Shown: piece by piece, positions 36,656 through 46,291 of the stretch | Layout of the letters: the number at the start of each line of letters is the position of its first letter | Numbering within the stretch: the first letter of the stretch is position 1 | NCBI RefSeq assembly: GCF_004361835.1 | Contig: NZ_SNWD01000001.1 | Coordinates: forward strand, 496,001-560,000 | DNA length: 64,000 nt | DNA from: Stakelama pacifica | Lineage (GTDB): Bacteria; Pseudomonadota; Alphaproteobacteria; Sphingomonadales; Sphingomonadaceae | Direction: 5' to 3' | Program-made: the position numbers and the translations under genes | The notes under the pieces: model-generated | Database searches by the model: none | What the model was told of the DNA's origin: nothing | Seen by the model: only the letters and a program-made list of their open reading frames with translations

Positions 36656-37978
36656 TCAGTTCTTGCGCACCAGCTCTTCGTTGATGACCAGCGCTACCAG
36701 CGTCAGTACCGCGCCGGACAGCAGATACCCGCCCGCCGCAAGCAGGCCGAAATTGGTCGCCAGCCACAGCGCCGCCAGCGGCGCAAAGCCCGCACCGAAC
36801 AGCCAGGCAAGGTCGGATGTCAGCGCGGAGCTGGTATAGCGCGCGGTGCCCGCGAAATTGGAAGCGACCGCGCCCGAGCTCTGACCGAAAGAGAGGCCGA
36901 GCAGGATAAAACCGATAATCATATAGATGATTTCACCGGCATTGCCTGCATCGAGCATCTGCGGCGCGAAACCGCTGAACACTGCGATCGCCGCAGCCCC
37001 TGCCCCGAGCAGCGCCCGCCGCCCGAAGCGATCGGCGAGATAGCCCGATGCGATGATCGCAGCCACGCCGAAAACGCCCGCCACCGCCTCGATCAGCAGG
37101 AAGCGCGACGGGACTTCGCGAGTGAAGAGGAAAATCCACGACAGCGGAAACACCGTGACCATATGGAACAGCGCGAAGCTGGCGAGGGGAGCGAAGGCAC
37201 CGATGATGATGTTGCGTCCTTCCTTGCGAACGGTGGGGAGCACCGGCGCAGGCTGAAGCTCGCGGCTTTCGAACAAATGGGCGTAATCGGGGGTGCTGAC
37301 GATGCGGAGCCGCGCGAACAGCGCCACCACGTTGATCGCGAAGGCAACGAAGAAGGGATAGCGCCAGCCCCAGCTGAGGAAGTCGCCTGCCGACAGCGTG
37401 CCCACAAAATAGGCGAACAGCGCGCTTGCCACGATCATGCCGATCGGCGCGCCGAGCTGCGGCACCATGGCATACCAGCCACGCCGGTTTTCCGGCACGT
37501 TCAGCGCCAGCAGCGATGCGAGCCCGTCCCATGCGCCGCCCAGCGCCAGCCCCTGACCGATGCGAAACAGCGCCAGCAGCGCAATCGCCCACCAGCCGAC
37601 ATCATTATAGGACGGCAGGAACGCGACACCGACGGTCGAGATCCCCAGCATAAACAATGCCACGGTCAGCTTAGTGGCCCGACCGTGATTGCGGTCGATC
37701 GCCATGAAGATCAGCGATCCGATCGGACGCGAGATAAAGGCCAGCGCAAACAGAGCGAAGGAATACAGCGTTCCGGTGAGCGGATCGGCGAAGGGGAAGA
37801 TCAGCGCGGGGAAGACAAGCACCGATGCGATCGCGAACACGAAGAAATCGAAAAATTCCGACGTGCGACCGATAATCACGCCGATCGCGATTTCACCGGG
37901 CGCAACCTTGTGATCGCGCGCGTTCAGCCGGCGGGCATCCCGTTCCATACGCTCAGAATTCAACGCCTCTTCCACCAT
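36656..37978 (-). CDS. MFS transporter, metabolite:H+ symporter type
   Basis: The 440-residue protein has twelve predicted membrane helices. The opening EIAIGVIIGRTSEFFDFFVF and the loop RPIGSLIFMAIDRNHGR resemble the metabolite:proton symporter branch (relatives carry shikimate, ketoglutarate, citrate or proline betaine). The substrate cannot be told from sequence. It is convergent with uxaC-uxuB, so uronate uptake is possible but nothing demands it. No operator of the xylan type is upstream. Confidence 0.85.
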   Translation of the reverse strand: MVEEALNSERMERDARRLNARDHKVAPGEIAIGVIIGRTSEFFDFFVFAIASVLVFPALIFPFADPLTGTLYSFALFALAFISRPIGSLIFMAIDRNHGRATKLTVALFMLGISTVGVAFLPSYNDVGWWAIALLALFRIGQGLALGGAWDGLASLLALNVPENRRGWYAMVPQLGAPIGMIVASALFAYFVGTLSAGDFLSWGWRYPFFVAFAINVVALFARLRIVSTPDYAHLFESRELQPAPVLPTVRKEGRNIIIGAFAPLASFALFHMVTVFPLSWIFLFTREVPSRFLLIEAVAGVFGVAAIIASGYLADRFGRRALLGAGAAAIAVFSGFAPQMLDAGNAGEIIYMIIGFILLGLSFGQSSGAVASNFAGTARYTSSALTSDLAWLFGAGFAPLAALWLATNFGLLAAGGYLLSGAVLTLVALVINEELVRKN

Positions 37979-38084
37979 CTAAATCTGCTCCGGGCGGACG
38001 TCACGAAGCACGATTTCCCTGCCCGCGACAACCACCATTTTAAAAATTCATTGTGCCGTATAGCGCGTCTTGCTGCAGCGCGGG

Positions 38085-38103
38085 ATTGGACAAAATGTCC
38101 AAT
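38085..38103. promoter_or_regulatory. palindrome upstream of the cyo operon
   Basis: ATTGGACA-AAA-TGTCCAAT is a perfect inverted repeat of 8-base arms with a 3-base centre, ending 36 bases before the cyoA start. It looks like a dimer binding site. I do not recognise its factor. Confidence 0.5.
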
Positions 38104-38121
38104 GTCGCACTGCGGCGACAT
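38102..38121. promoter_or_regulatory. second palindrome upstream of cyoA, possible RegA site
   Basis: ATGTCGC-ACTGCG-GCGACAT is a perfect inverted repeat of 7-base arms that directly abuts the first palindrome. RegA/PrrA sites are GC-rich with GNCGC and GCGNC halves; the halves here are in the opposite order to the one I remember, so the link to RegA is tentative. Confidence 0.4.
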
Positions 38122-38139
38122 CCTTTAGATACCGGGACC

Positions 38140-39267
38140 ATGACACCTTCTTCGTTTTCCCGCACGCGAGGCCGCCTGCTCGCGTCGCTTGCCGCAATCG
38201 GCCTGCTGCCGCTGCTCAGCGGATGCAACGCCGTGGTATTGAGCCCCTCGGGCGATGTGGCGCAGCAGCAGCGCGATCTGATCCTGATCGCAACGGCGCT
38301 GATGCTGCTCATCATCATCCCTGTGATGGTGCTGACAGTTATTTTCGCGCGCAAATATCGCGCCGGCAACGAAGCGACCGAAGACGAATATGATCCTGAC
38401 TGGGACCATTCGACCGGGCTTGAGCTGCTGATCTGGTCGGCGCCGCTGCTGATCATCATCTGCCTTGGCGCAGTGACCTGGACCAGCACGCACCGGCTCG
38501 ATCCCTATCGGCCGATCGAGCGGTTGCAGCCGGGCCGCGATGTCGCGAAGGATGCGAAGCCGCTCGACATTCAGGTAGTGTCGCTCGACTGGAAATGGCT
38601 CTTCATTTATCCCGAATATGGCATTGCCACGGTGAATGAGGTTGCAGCTCCGGTCGATCGTCCGATCACCTTCCACCTCACCTCCTCCTCGGTGATGAAC
38701 GCCTTCTACGTCCCCGCGCTGGCCGGCATGATCTACACCATGCCGAGCATGGAGACGAAGCTGAACGCGGTCATCAACAAACCGGGCGATTATGAAGGTA
38801 TGAGCGCCAATTTCAGCGGCGACGGCTTTTCGCACATGCGCTTCCGCTTCCATGGCCTCAGCAACGAGCAGTTCGGCCAGTGGATTGCGAGCGCGAAGCA
38901 GTCGGGGCGCAAGCTCGATCGGGCCGATTATATGAAGCTCGCCCAGCCAAGCGAAGACGTTCCCGTGATCCGCTTTTCGGGCGTGGCGCCGGATCTCTAC
39001 GACAAGGTGGTCAATAATTGCGTCGCGCCGGGCTCGGTCTGCATGCGCGATATGATGGCAGCCGATGCTGCCACTGCAGCGGGTGAGAAGATCGATGGCA
39101 AGGGCATGAAGATGCGCGGCATGGACATGACCCATCCCGATCACGCTGATGATACTGCGTCGGTGCTGCCCCTGCGCGGGGCCGGGCTTACGCCGCCGAA
39201 CCGTCGGGAAGGCCCGCAAATGACGGCCGACAACGAACCCATGGCGCCTGTCGCCGACAAACTTTGA
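38140..39267 (+). CDS. cyoA: cytochrome bo3 ubiquinol oxidase subunit II
   Basis: The 375-residue lipoprotein has a lipobox (LLSGC), two membrane helices and a cupredoxin domain that lacks the CuA cysteines, which separates quinol oxidases from cytochrome c oxidases. [22 protein letters not shown] and the following stretch are family typical. I start at the ATG at 38140, just before the leader; the open frame continues upstream to 38053, but that part overlaps the two palindromes. The C-terminal tail is His- and Met-rich ([16 protein letters not shown]). Confidence 0.95.
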   Translation: MTPSSFSRTRGRLLASLAAIGLLPLLSGCNAVVLSPSGDVAQQQRDLILIATALMLLIIIPVMVLTVIFARKYRAGNEATEDEYDPDWDHSTGLELLIWSAPLLIIICLGAVTWTSTHRLDPYRPIERLQPGRDVAKDAKPLDIQVVSLDWKWLFIYPEYGIATVNEVAAPVDRPITFHLTSSSVMNAFYVPALAGMIYTMPSMETKLNAVINKPGDYEGMSANFSGDGFSHMRFRFHGLSNEQFGQWIASAKQSGRKLDRADYMKLAQPSEDVPVIRFSGVAPDLYDKVVNNCVAPGSVCMRDMMAADAATAAGEKIDGKGMKMRGMDMTHPDHADDTASVLPLRGAGLTPPNRREGPQMTADNEPMAPVADKL

Positions 39268-39281
39268 AGCTGGTAACCATA

Positions 39282-41285
39282 ATGTCCCACGCTCCCCTCA
39301 CCGTTGATCCGATCTTCGGACGGCTGACGCTGCATTCGCTGCCGTTCCACGAACCGATCCTCGTCATCACCTTTATCGGCGTTGTCCTGGGCGGCGCTGC
39401 CGTCCTGGGTGCCATCACCTATTTCAAATGGTGGGGCATGTTGTGGCGCGAATGGTTCACGTCGATCGATCATAAGCGGATCGGCGTGATGTATATCGTT
39501 CTCGGGCTCATCATGCTGCTGCGCGGCTTTGCCGACGCGCTGATGATGCGCGCGCAACAGGCGATGGCGTTCGGCGACAATGCCGGATATCTGCCGCCCG
39601 AACATTATAACCAGATTTTCACGGCGCACGGCGTCATCATGATCTTCTTCGTGGCGATGCCTCTGGTGACGGGTCTGATGAACTATGTCGTGCCGCTGCA
39701 GATCGGCGCGCGCGACGTGTCGTTCCCGTTCCTCAACAATTTCAGCTTCTGGATGACGGCTGCGGGCGCGGTCATCACCATGATCTCGCTGTTTATCGGG
39801 GAATATGCGCGCACCGGATGGCTGGCTTTCCCGCCGCTTTCAGGAATTAACGCAAGTCCAGGTGTCGGTGTCGATTATTATATCTGGGGATTGCAGATAG
39901 CAGGCATCGGCACGTTGCTTTCGGGGGTAAACCTGATCGCGACGATCCTGAAAATGCGCGCACCGGGCATGACCATGATGAAGATGCCGGTCTTCACCTG
40001 GACGTCGCTCGCGACCAATATTCTGATCGTCGCGTCCTTCCCGATCCTGACGGTCGTTCTCGCGCTGCTCAGCCTTGACCGCTATGTCGGCACGGAGTTT
40101 TTCACGAACACGCTGGGCGGCAACCCGATGATGTATGTGAACATGATCTGGATCTGGGGCCACCCGGAAGTGTACATCCTGATCCTGCCCGCATTCGGTG
40201 TGTTTTCGGAAGTCGTCTCGACCTTTTCGGGCAAGCGCCTGTTCGGCTATTCCTCGATGGTCTATGCGACGATCGTTATCGCGATCCTCGCTTATCTGGT
40301 CTGGCTGCACCATTTCTTCACCATGGGTTCGGGTGCCAGCGTCAACAGCTTTTTCGGCATCACGACGATGATCATCTCGATCCCGACGGGTGCGAAGATC
40401 TTCAACTGGCTGTTCACCATGTATCGCGGGCGCATCCGTTTTGAGCTGCCGATGATGTGGACGATTGCCTTCATGCTGACCTTCGTCATTGGCGGCATGA
40501 CTGGCGTTCTGCTCGCCGTGCCGCCTGCCGATTTCGTACTGCACAATTCGCTCTTCCTGATCGCACATTTCCACAATGTGATCATCGGCGGCGTGGTGTT
40601 CGGCATGTTCGCCGGAATCAACTATTGGTGGCCGAAGGCGATGGGGTTCAAGCTTGACGAGACATGGGGCAAGCGCTCCTTCTGGCTGTGGGTGATCGGT
40701 TTCTATTTCGCCTTCATGCCCCTCTATGTGCTCGGCCTGATGGGCGTCACCCGCCGGTTGCAGCATTTCGACGATCCGTCTTTGCAAATCTGGTTCATCA
40801 TCGCCGCGTTCGGTGCGGTGCTGATCGCCGGCGGCATTGCCTGCATGCTGATCCAGATCGCGGTGAGCATTCGCGATCGCAAAAAGAATGCCGATCTGAC
40901 CGGCGATCCTTGGAACGGCCGTACGCTGGAATGGTCGACCTCCTCGCCCCCGCCCCAGTATAACTTTGCCTTCACGCCGGTCGTGCATGACAGCGAAGCG
41001 TGGTGGGATATGAAGCGGAGCAACTATGCCCGCCCGATCGAAGGGTTTCAGGATATCCATATGCCACGCAACACCCCGACCGGCATCATCCTTGCCGGGA
41101 TCAGCGTGGCGTTCGGTTTTGCCATGGTCTGGCATATCTGGTGGCTGGCTGCGATCACCTTTGTCGGCATGGCCGTGGTGGCGATCGGGCATACGTTCAA
41201 TTATGACCGCGACTATTACATCCCCGCGCGGGAAGTGGCGGAAACCGAAGCGGCGCGTACCCGCATGCTGACGGCGCAGGGCTGA
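39282..41285 (+). CDS. cyoB: cytochrome bo3 ubiquinol oxidase subunit I
   Basis: The 667-residue catalytic subunit carries the heme-copper ligands and keeps the D-channel glutamate in [14 protein letters not shown] at about residue 295, so it is A1-type, unlike CtaD at 8418. It oxidises ubiquinol and reduces oxygen with proton pumping. The ATG at 39282 gives the normal N-terminus; a TTG at 39264 overlaps cyoA but adds an atypical extension. cyoC follows after five bases. Confidence 0.96.
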   Translation: MSHAPLTVDPIFGRLTLHSLPFHEPILVITFIGVVLGGAAVLGAITYFKWWGMLWREWFTSIDHKRIGVMYIVLGLIMLLRGFADALMMRAQQAMAFGDNAGYLPPEHYNQIFTAHGVIMIFFVAMPLVTGLMNYVVPLQIGARDVSFPFLNNFSFWMTAAGAVITMISLFIGEYARTGWLAFPPLSGINASPGVGVDYYIWGLQIAGIGTLLSGVNLIATILKMRAPGMTMMKMPVFTWTSLATNILIVASFPILTVVLALLSLDRYVGTEFFTNTLGGNPMMYVNMIWIWGHPEVYILILPAFGVFSEVVSTFSGKRLFGYSSMVYATIVIAILAYLVWLHHFFTMGSGASVNSFFGITTMIISIPTGAKIFNWLFTMYRGRIRFELPMMWTIAFMLTFVIGGMTGVLLAVPPADFVLHNSLFLIAHFHNVIIGGVVFGMFAGINYWWPKAMGFKLDETWGKRSFWLWVIGFYFAFMPLYVLGLMGVTRRLQHFDDPSLQIWFIIAAFGAVLIAGGIACMLIQIAVSIRDRKKNADLTGDPWNGRTLEWSTSSPPPQYNFAFTPVVHDSEAWWDMKRSNYARPIEGFQDIHMPRNTPTGIILAGISVAFGFAMVWHIWWLAAITFVGMAVVAIGHTFNYDRDYYIPAREVAETEAARTRMLTAQG

Positions 41286-41290
41286 ATATC

Positions 41291-41920
41291 ATGAGCACGA
41301 CACAATCGCTTTACGACGGCGACCGGCCGCTCTTCCACTTGCCGGAAGAGCCGCATCACCCCGACGGCCACAGCACGATGCTGGGCTTCTGGATCTATCT
41401 GATGAGCGACTGCCTGCTCTTTGCAGGACTGTTCGCGATGTATGCAACGGCGAGTGAAAGCTTCGCCGGGGGGCCGGGGCCGAAAGAGCTGTTCGAACTG
41501 CCGCTCGTGGCGCTCAACACCGCGATGCTGCTCTTCTCCTCGATCACCTATGGTTTTGCGATGCTGGCCATGGCGAAGGGCAATAAGAGCAACACGCTGC
41601 TCTGGCTCGCGATCACCGGCCTGTTCGGCGCGGCGTTCCTGTCGATCGAGATGTACGAGTTCTCGCACCTCATTCATGAAGGTGCGACGCCGCAATCGAG
41701 TGCGTTCCTGTCCTCTTTCTTCGCGCTGGTCGGGACGCACGGTCTGCACGTCACGATCGGTATCATCTGGCTGGTGACGCTGATGGTTCAGGTCGCGCGC
41801 AAGGGTCTGATCCAGGCCAATCAGCGCCGCCTGATGTGCCTCAGCATGTTCTGGCATTTCCTCGACGTCGTGTGGATCGGCGTTTTCACCTTTGTTTATC
41901 TGATGGGAGTCGCCCGATGA
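41291..41920 (+). CDS. cyoC: cytochrome bo3 ubiquinol oxidase subunit III
   Basis: The 209-residue protein has five membrane segments. [20 protein letters not shown] and [14 protein letters not shown] are typical for CyoC. It shares the fold of CtaE at 10073 but belongs to the quinol oxidase branch. The stop overlaps the cyoD start (ATGA). Confidence 0.94.
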   Translation: MSTTQSLYDGDRPLFHLPEEPHHPDGHSTMLGFWIYLMSDCLLFAGLFAMYATASESFAGGPGPKELFELPLVALNTAMLLFSSITYGFAMLAMAKGNKSNTLLWLAITGLFGAAFLSIEMYEFSHLIHEGATPQSSAFLSSFFALVGTHGLHVTIGIIWLVTLMVQVARKGLIQANQRRLMCLSMFWHFLDVVWIGVFTFVYLMGVAR

Positions 41921-42309
41921 GCGCTACCCCGACCGAACATCATGCGCATGACGCGCATCATGATGAGCTCGAAATGCCGCACGGGTCGTTTAAGGATTAT
42001 ATGATCGGCTTCGTGCTGTCGGTGATCCTGACGGCCATTCCCTTTGCGCTGGTGATGACCGGCGTCCTCGACAAGGGCTCGACGATCGTCGCAATCTTCG
42101 CGCTCGGTATCGTCCAGATCTTCGTCCATATGGTCTATTTCCTCCATATGAACCTGAAGACCGAAAATGGCTGGTCGATGCTGGCGCTGATCTTCACCGT
42201 CGTCTTTGTGCTGATCACCCTCGCCGGGTCGATCTGGGTCATGTATCATATGAATACGAATATGATGCCGATGACTCCGCGTCAGGCAGCCGTCCAGTTC
42301 GGCGGATGA
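41917..42309 (+). CDS. cyoD: cytochrome bo3 ubiquinol oxidase subunit IV
   Basis: The 130-residue protein has a His-rich N-terminus ([10 protein letters not shown]) followed by three membrane helices, the CyoD pattern. The motif [21 protein letters not shown] opens the first helix. It overlaps cyoC and the SURF1 gene by four bases each. No cyoE gene follows, so heme O must be made from elsewhere in the genome. Confidence 0.93.
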   Translation: MSATPTEHHAHDAHHDELEMPHGSFKDYMIGFVLSVILTAIPFALVMTGVLDKGSTIVAIFALGIVQIFVHMVYFLHMNLKTENGWSMLALIFTVVFVLITLAGSIWVMYHMNTNMMPMTPRQAAVQFGG

Positions 42310-43013
42310 CCCGAAGCCGGATCGGCTTTGCGTTCCTGCTGGCGCTGCTCGCGCTGGCCTTTGCCGGGTTCGTTGCGCTCGGTATCTGGCAGGTCCATCG
42401 CCTGCACTGGAAAGAGGCGCTGATCGCCCGTGTCGATTCGCGGGTGACGGCGCCTCCGGTGCCTGCCCCGCCCCCGCGGGAATGGCCGGACGTCACCGCG
42501 GGCAACGCGGAATATCGTCATGTCCGCCTGACCGGCCATTATATTCGCGGCCGCGACACGCTGGTTCAGGCGTCGACCGATCTCGGTTCGGGCTTTTGGG
42601 TTTTGACGCCGTTCAAAAGCGATCGCGGCTTTGTGGCGCTCGTCAATCGGGGCTTTGTGCCCGATCGCGAAAGCATTGCGGCTCCCTCGGGCGAGCAACA
42701 GGTCACCGGCCTGTTGCGCATCGCCGAACCGGGCGGCGGATTCCTGCGATCGAACGATCCGGCGGCGGACCGCTGGTATTCGCGCGACGTGGCCGCCATT
42801 GCCAAAGCGCGCGGGCTGGGACGTATTGCCCCTTATTTCATCGATGCCGATCGCAATGCGAACGATGATAAGGGGCCGGTAGGCGGACTGACGGTAATCC
42901 GATTCCCGAACAATCATCTGAGCTATGCGATCACCTGGTTCGTGCTGGCAATCATGACGATCATCGGCGCAGCGGTGTTGATCCGGGAGCGGTTTCGGTC
43001 GCAAAAGGCCTGA
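42306..43013 (+). CDS. SURF1-family oxidase assembly protein
   Basis: The 235-residue protein has an N-terminal helix (FAFLLALLALAFAGFVALGIWQVHRLHWK), a periplasmic domain and a C-terminal helix, the SURF1 plan. The start of the domain (RHVRLTGHY) and GPVGGLTVIRFPNNHLSYAITW-type ending match. SURF1 helps insert heme into subunit I. Being inside the cyo operon it probably serves the bo3 oxidase. It overlaps the next gene by one base (TGATG). Confidence 0.92.
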   Translation: MTRSRIGFAFLLALLALAFAGFVALGIWQVHRLHWKEALIARVDSRVTAPPVPAPPPREWPDVTAGNAEYRHVRLTGHYIRGRDTLVQASTDLGSGFWVLTPFKSDRGFVALVNRGFVPDRESIAAPSGEQQVTGLLRIAEPGGGFLRSNDPAADRWYSRDVAAIAKARGLGRIAPYFIDADRNANDDKGPVGGLTVIRFPNNHLSYAITWFVLAIMTIIGAAVLIRERFRSQKA

Positions 43014-44299
43014 TGGCCGCCCCACCCCCGAAGCAGCGCGACCCCAGCGGGGTCGACAATATGCGTCAGCTCATCGCGCTGCGATGGCTGGCGATTACCG
43101 GCCAATATGCGACGATCCAGCTGGTTTTTTCGATTCTCGGCCTGCCGTTGCCGATTGTGAGCATGTTCGCCATTCTGGGCGGGCTGATCCTCCTCAATAT
43201 CGCGAGCAGCGTGGCGGTGCGGCGCGGGCTGCGGGTGGGCGAGCGCGAATTGCTCGCAGCGCTGTCGATCGATGTCGCTGCGCTCACCGGGCTGCTCTAT
43301 CTTTCCGGCGGCGCGACCAATCCGTTCGTATGGCTGTTGCTGATTCAGGTGGTGCTGGGCGCGGTATTGCTTCGCTTCTGGTCGGCATGCGTCATGGCAG
43401 CGGTCACCAGCGCTGCCTTCGCGCTGCTCGCCGTTGTCCATCATCCGCTCAGCCTGCCCGATGATATTTCGGTCGGGATGCTCGACCTGTATGTGCTTGG
43501 GTCGCTGATCAGCTTCGTGCTGGTCGCTGCGCTGCTGCTGCTCTTCGTCACGCGCATCAACCGCAATCTGCGCAGCCGCGATGCCCGGCTGGCGGCGATG
43601 CGGCAACAGGCAGCGGAGGAGGACCATATAGTGCGCATGGGCCTGCTCGCGTCGGGAGCGGCGCATGAACTCGGCACGCCGCTCGCCTCGCTGTCGGTCA
43701 TTATCAATGACTGGGGGCGCGTTCCCAAGCTCGCTGACGACCCGGTGCTGGCCGAGGAGCTGAGCGATATGCGCGTCGCGGTCGAGCGCTGCAAGTCGAT
43801 CGTCAGCGGCATCCTGATGTCGGCGGGCGATCCGCGCGGCGACCAGATCGCGATCACCACCGCTGCCGCCTTCTTCGCACAGGCGACCGGGGAATGGCGC
43901 GCACGCCATGGCGCAGATTCGCTCAGCTTCGACAATCATCTTTCGCGCGACCCCCGAATCGTGTCCGACAGCACGCTGAAACAGATTGTCTGGAATGTGC
44001 TCGACAATGCATGGGAGGCTTCGCAGCGACAGGTCGCGGTCCGGCTGGAGCAGGAAGGCGAGCGGCTGATGCTGACCGTGCGTGACAGCGGACCGGGATT
44101 CGATCCCGTCATTCTCGCCAATCTCGGCAAGCCCTACCAATCGACCAAGGGACGACGCGGCGGCGGGTTGGGCCTGTTTCTGGTGGTCAATGCGATGCGG
44201 AAAATGGGCGGCTGGGTGGATGCAGGCAACGCCGAGCGCGGGGGCGCGATTGTCACGCTGATCTGGCCGCTCGATATGCTGGAATGGAATGAGGACTGA
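43013..44299 (+). CDS. regB: redox sensor histidine kinase, RegB/PrrB/ActS family
   Basis: The 428-residue kinase has six N-terminal helices with the quinone-binding motif GGATNPF (GGxxNPF) at residues 99-105, the phosphorylated His218 in AAHELGTPLASL, the redox-active Cys260 in ERCKSIVSGIL (42 residues after the His, close to the RegB spacing), and ATP-binding motifs NVLDNAWEAS, DSGPGF and GGGLGLFLV. RegB reads the oxidised or reduced state of the quinone pool and phosphorylates RegA. Encoding it with a quinol oxidase links sensor and enzyme. Confidence 0.95.
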   Translation: MAAPPPKQRDPSGVDNMRQLIALRWLAITGQYATIQLVFSILGLPLPIVSMFAILGGLILLNIASSVAVRRGLRVGERELLAALSIDVAALTGLLYLSGGATNPFVWLLLIQVVLGAVLLRFWSACVMAAVTSAAFALLAVVHHPLSLPDDISVGMLDLYVLGSLISFVLVAALLLLFVTRINRNLRSRDARLAAMRQQAAEEDHIVRMGLLASGAAHELGTPLASLSVIINDWGRVPKLADDPVLAEELSDMRVAVERCKSIVSGILMSAGDPRGDQIAITTAAAFFAQATGEWRARHGADSLSFDNHLSRDPRIVSDSTLKQIVWNVLDNAWEASQRQVAVRLEQEGERLMLTVRDSGPGFDPVILANLGKPYQSTKGRRGGGLGLFLVVNAMRKMGGWVDAGNAERGGAIVTLIWPLDMLEWNED

Positions 44300-44303
44300 C
44301 GCG

Positions 44304-44837
44304 ATGGCCGCCCCTGCCCTGCTGATCGTCGAGGATGACGAAGATTTCGCCCGGACGCTGAAGCGCTCGTTCGAGCGGCGCGGCTATGCGGTTTCGATTG
44401 CTACCTCGCTTAAGGCTGTCGAGGATCACCTGACCGCATCGGTGCCCGATTACGCCGTGGTCGATCTGAAGCTGGGAACCGATTCGGGGCTGGCCTGCGT
44501 CAAAATGCTCGCGGCGGAATCGCGCGATACGATCATCGTGGTGCTTACCGGCTATGCCAGCGTGGCAACGGCGGTCGAGGCGATCAAGCTGGGCGCTACC
44601 CATTACCTGCCCAAACCGTCGAACAGCGACGATATCGAGGCGGCATTCGGCCGTGCCGAGGGCGATATCGGCGTGTCGGTGGGCGAGCGCGAGACCAAAT
44701 CGGTCAAGACGCGCGAATGGGAAATCATTCATCAGACGCTTGCGGACACGGGCTTCAACATCTCCGAAACCGCGCGGCGGCTCGGCATGCATCGGCGCAC
44801 GCTTGCCCGAAAGCTGGAAAAGCGGCGCATCGAATAA
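44304..44837 (+). CDS. regA: redox response regulator, RegA/PrrA/ActR family
   Basis: The 177-residue protein has a receiver domain (LLIVEDDEDF, phosphorylated Asp in YAVVDLKLG, Thr in VVLTGYAS, Lys in YLPKPS) and a Fis-type helix-turn-helix at the end (ISETARRLGMHRRTLARKL). This short two-domain layout is that of RegA. GAGGA at 44291 serves the ATG at 44304; an ATG at 44289 inside regB would add five residues. RegA controls respiration, carbon and nitrogen fixation in relatives. Confidence 0.94.
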   Translation: MAAPALLIVEDDEDFARTLKRSFERRGYAVSIATSLKAVEDHLTASVPDYAVVDLKLGTDSGLACVKMLAAESRDTIIVVLTGYASVATAVEAIKLGATHYLPKPSNSDDIEAAFGRAEGDIGVSVGERETKSVKTREWEIIHQTLADTGFNISETARRLGMHRRTLARKLEKRRIE

Positions 44838-44871
44838 TTGCCGATGTTCCGGTCGATGCGTTGCCGGTGAT

Positions 44872-44912
44872 TGACAGCTGCCCGTCGAAACCGTCATTGA
44901 TACCGCTATCAA
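44872..44912 (+). promoter_or_regulatory. promoter and LacI-type operator of the SGNH hydrolase gene
   Basis: A consensus -35 TTGACA (44872-44877) is followed at 18-19 bases by TTGATA as a weak -10. The -10 lies inside the operator TTGATACCGCTATCAA (44897-44912), a 6-base inverted repeat around CCGC that matches the 14-base consensus at 13 positions. A repressor there would block RNA polymerase directly. Confidence 0.65.
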
Positions 44913-44941
44913 GCGCATCGATAAGCGTAATGGAGAACGGG

Positions 44942-46198
44942 ATGCTGAAAAGACGCGCATGGCGCGGCATGATGGGCGCGGTGCTGGCGGGGTTCGTACT
45001 GGCCGCCACCCCTGCGGCTGCACAGGACAAGCCCCATTGGGTGGGCAGCTGGGCCGCGGCGCAACAAACGCCCGAACCGCACAATGCCCTGCCGCAGGAA
45101 ATGCTGAGCGATGCAACGCTGCGGCAGATCATCCGCACCTCGATCGGCGGCAAGGTGCTGCGCGTGCAGGTCTCGAACGCGTTCGGCACCGAACCGCTCA
45201 CGATCGACGGCGCTCATGTCGCTCGCTCTGCCGATCCCGCCAGCGCGCGGATCGTCGCGGGGAGCGATCATGCGCTGACCTTTGACGGCAAATCGAACGT
45301 CGTCATTCCGGCGGGCGCATCCTATTGGTCGGACCCGGTCAATATGCCGGTCGATCCGCTTTCCAGCCTCGCGGTGACGCTGCATTTACCCAAGGCGCCT
45401 TCGGGGCAGACCGGCCATCCCGGCTCGCGCGCCACCAGCTATGTCGCGGCGGGGTCGCATCTTGGCGACACCAATCTGCCGGAAGCAAAAACAGTGGACC
45501 ATTGGTATCAGCTGGCCGGGCTGGCGGTCAGCGCTTCGCCCATGGCGCGTGCCATCGTGACGCTGGGCGATTCGATCACCGACGGGCATGGCGCCACGAC
45601 CAACGGCAATGATCGCTGGCCCGATCGTCTCGCCGAACGGTTGCAGGCGAACCCGGCGACACGCGACATATCGGTGCTTAATCTGGGCATCGGCGGCAAC
45701 CGCATTCTGAACGACGGCCTCGGCCCCAATGCGCTTGCCCGGTTCGATCGCGACGTGCTTGCCCAGCCGGGCGTGCGCTATCTGATCGTGCTGGAGGGCA
45801 TCAACGATCTCGGCACGCTCACCCGCGAAGCGCCGGTGGGCGCGGACGAACATGCGGCGCTTTCCGACCGGATGATCGGCGCGCTGAAACAGATCGTCCT
45901 GCGCGCCCGCATGCACGGCGTGAAGGCGATCGGCGCGACGATCATGCCCGACGGCGCGTCGGGCTATTATCATCCCGACGCCATGAATGAGGCTGACCGG
46001 CGCAAGGTGAATGCGTGGATCCGCAAGCCCGGCAATTTCGACGCGGTGATCGACTTCGCGAAGCTGACTGCCGATCCGAAAGACCCCACGCGATTGGCCC
46101 CCAAATTCGATTCGGGCGACGGGCTGCACCCCGGTCCGCAAGGATATCGCGCCATGGCCGATTCCATCCCGTTGGAATTGTTCGGGGACGCACAATAA
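44942..46198 (+). CDS. secreted SGNH/GDSL hydrolase, candidate acetylxylan esterase
   Basis: The 418-residue protein has a signal peptide (ending ATPAAAQ), an N-terminal beta domain (WVGSWAAAQQTP) and an SGNH hydrolase domain with the nucleophile Ser in TLGDSITDG, Gly in GIGGNRI, Asn in EGINDLG and Asp-His in DGLHP. Relatives deacetylate polysaccharides or hydrolyse other esters. The xylan-type operator upstream and the neighbouring xylose operon favour acetylxylan as substrate; this is inference. The start at 44942 has GGAG six bases before it. Confidence 0.85.
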   Translation: MLKRRAWRGMMGAVLAGFVLAATPAAAQDKPHWVGSWAAAQQTPEPHNALPQEMLSDATLRQIIRTSIGGKVLRVQVSNAFGTEPLTIDGAHVARSADPASARIVAGSDHALTFDGKSNVVIPAGASYWSDPVNMPVDPLSSLAVTLHLPKAPSGQTGHPGSRATSYVAAGSHLGDTNLPEAKTVDHWYQLAGLAVSASPMARAIVTLGDSITDGHGATTNGNDRWPDRLAERLQANPATRDISVLNLGIGGNRILNDGLGPNALARFDRDVLAQPGVRYLIVLEGINDLGTLTREAPVGADEHAALSDRMIGALKQIVLRARMHGVKAIGATIMPDGASGYYHPDAMNEADRRKVNAWIRKPGNFDAVIDFAKLTADPKDPTRLAPKFDSGDGLHPGPQGYRAMADSIPLELFGDAQ

Positions 46199-46260
46199 AG
46201 AGCCCACTTACCGCACTGCGTCATGAGACAATGCTTGACGCTATGTCGTTCGCATATTTA

Positions 46261-46274
46261 CGTTATCGCTAACA
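46261..46274. promoter_or_regulatory. LacI-type operator upstream of xylX
   Basis: CGTTATCGCTAACA matches the consensus at 10 of 14 positions and the GH3 divergent site closely in its right half (CGCTAACA). It ends 17 bases before the GTG start of xylX and follows a TTGACG -35-like box at 46235. Confidence 0.55.
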
Positions 46275-46291
46275 AAGAAAGGCAGGCAAGG

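Noticed and set aside
38053..38139. Longer cyoA start upstream of 38140
   Set aside because: It would place 29 non-conserved residues before the lipoprotein signal and read through both palindromes.
38129..38142. AGATACCGGGACCA just before cyoA resembles the left operator half
   Set aside because: The right half is missing and the gene is respiratory; likely chance.
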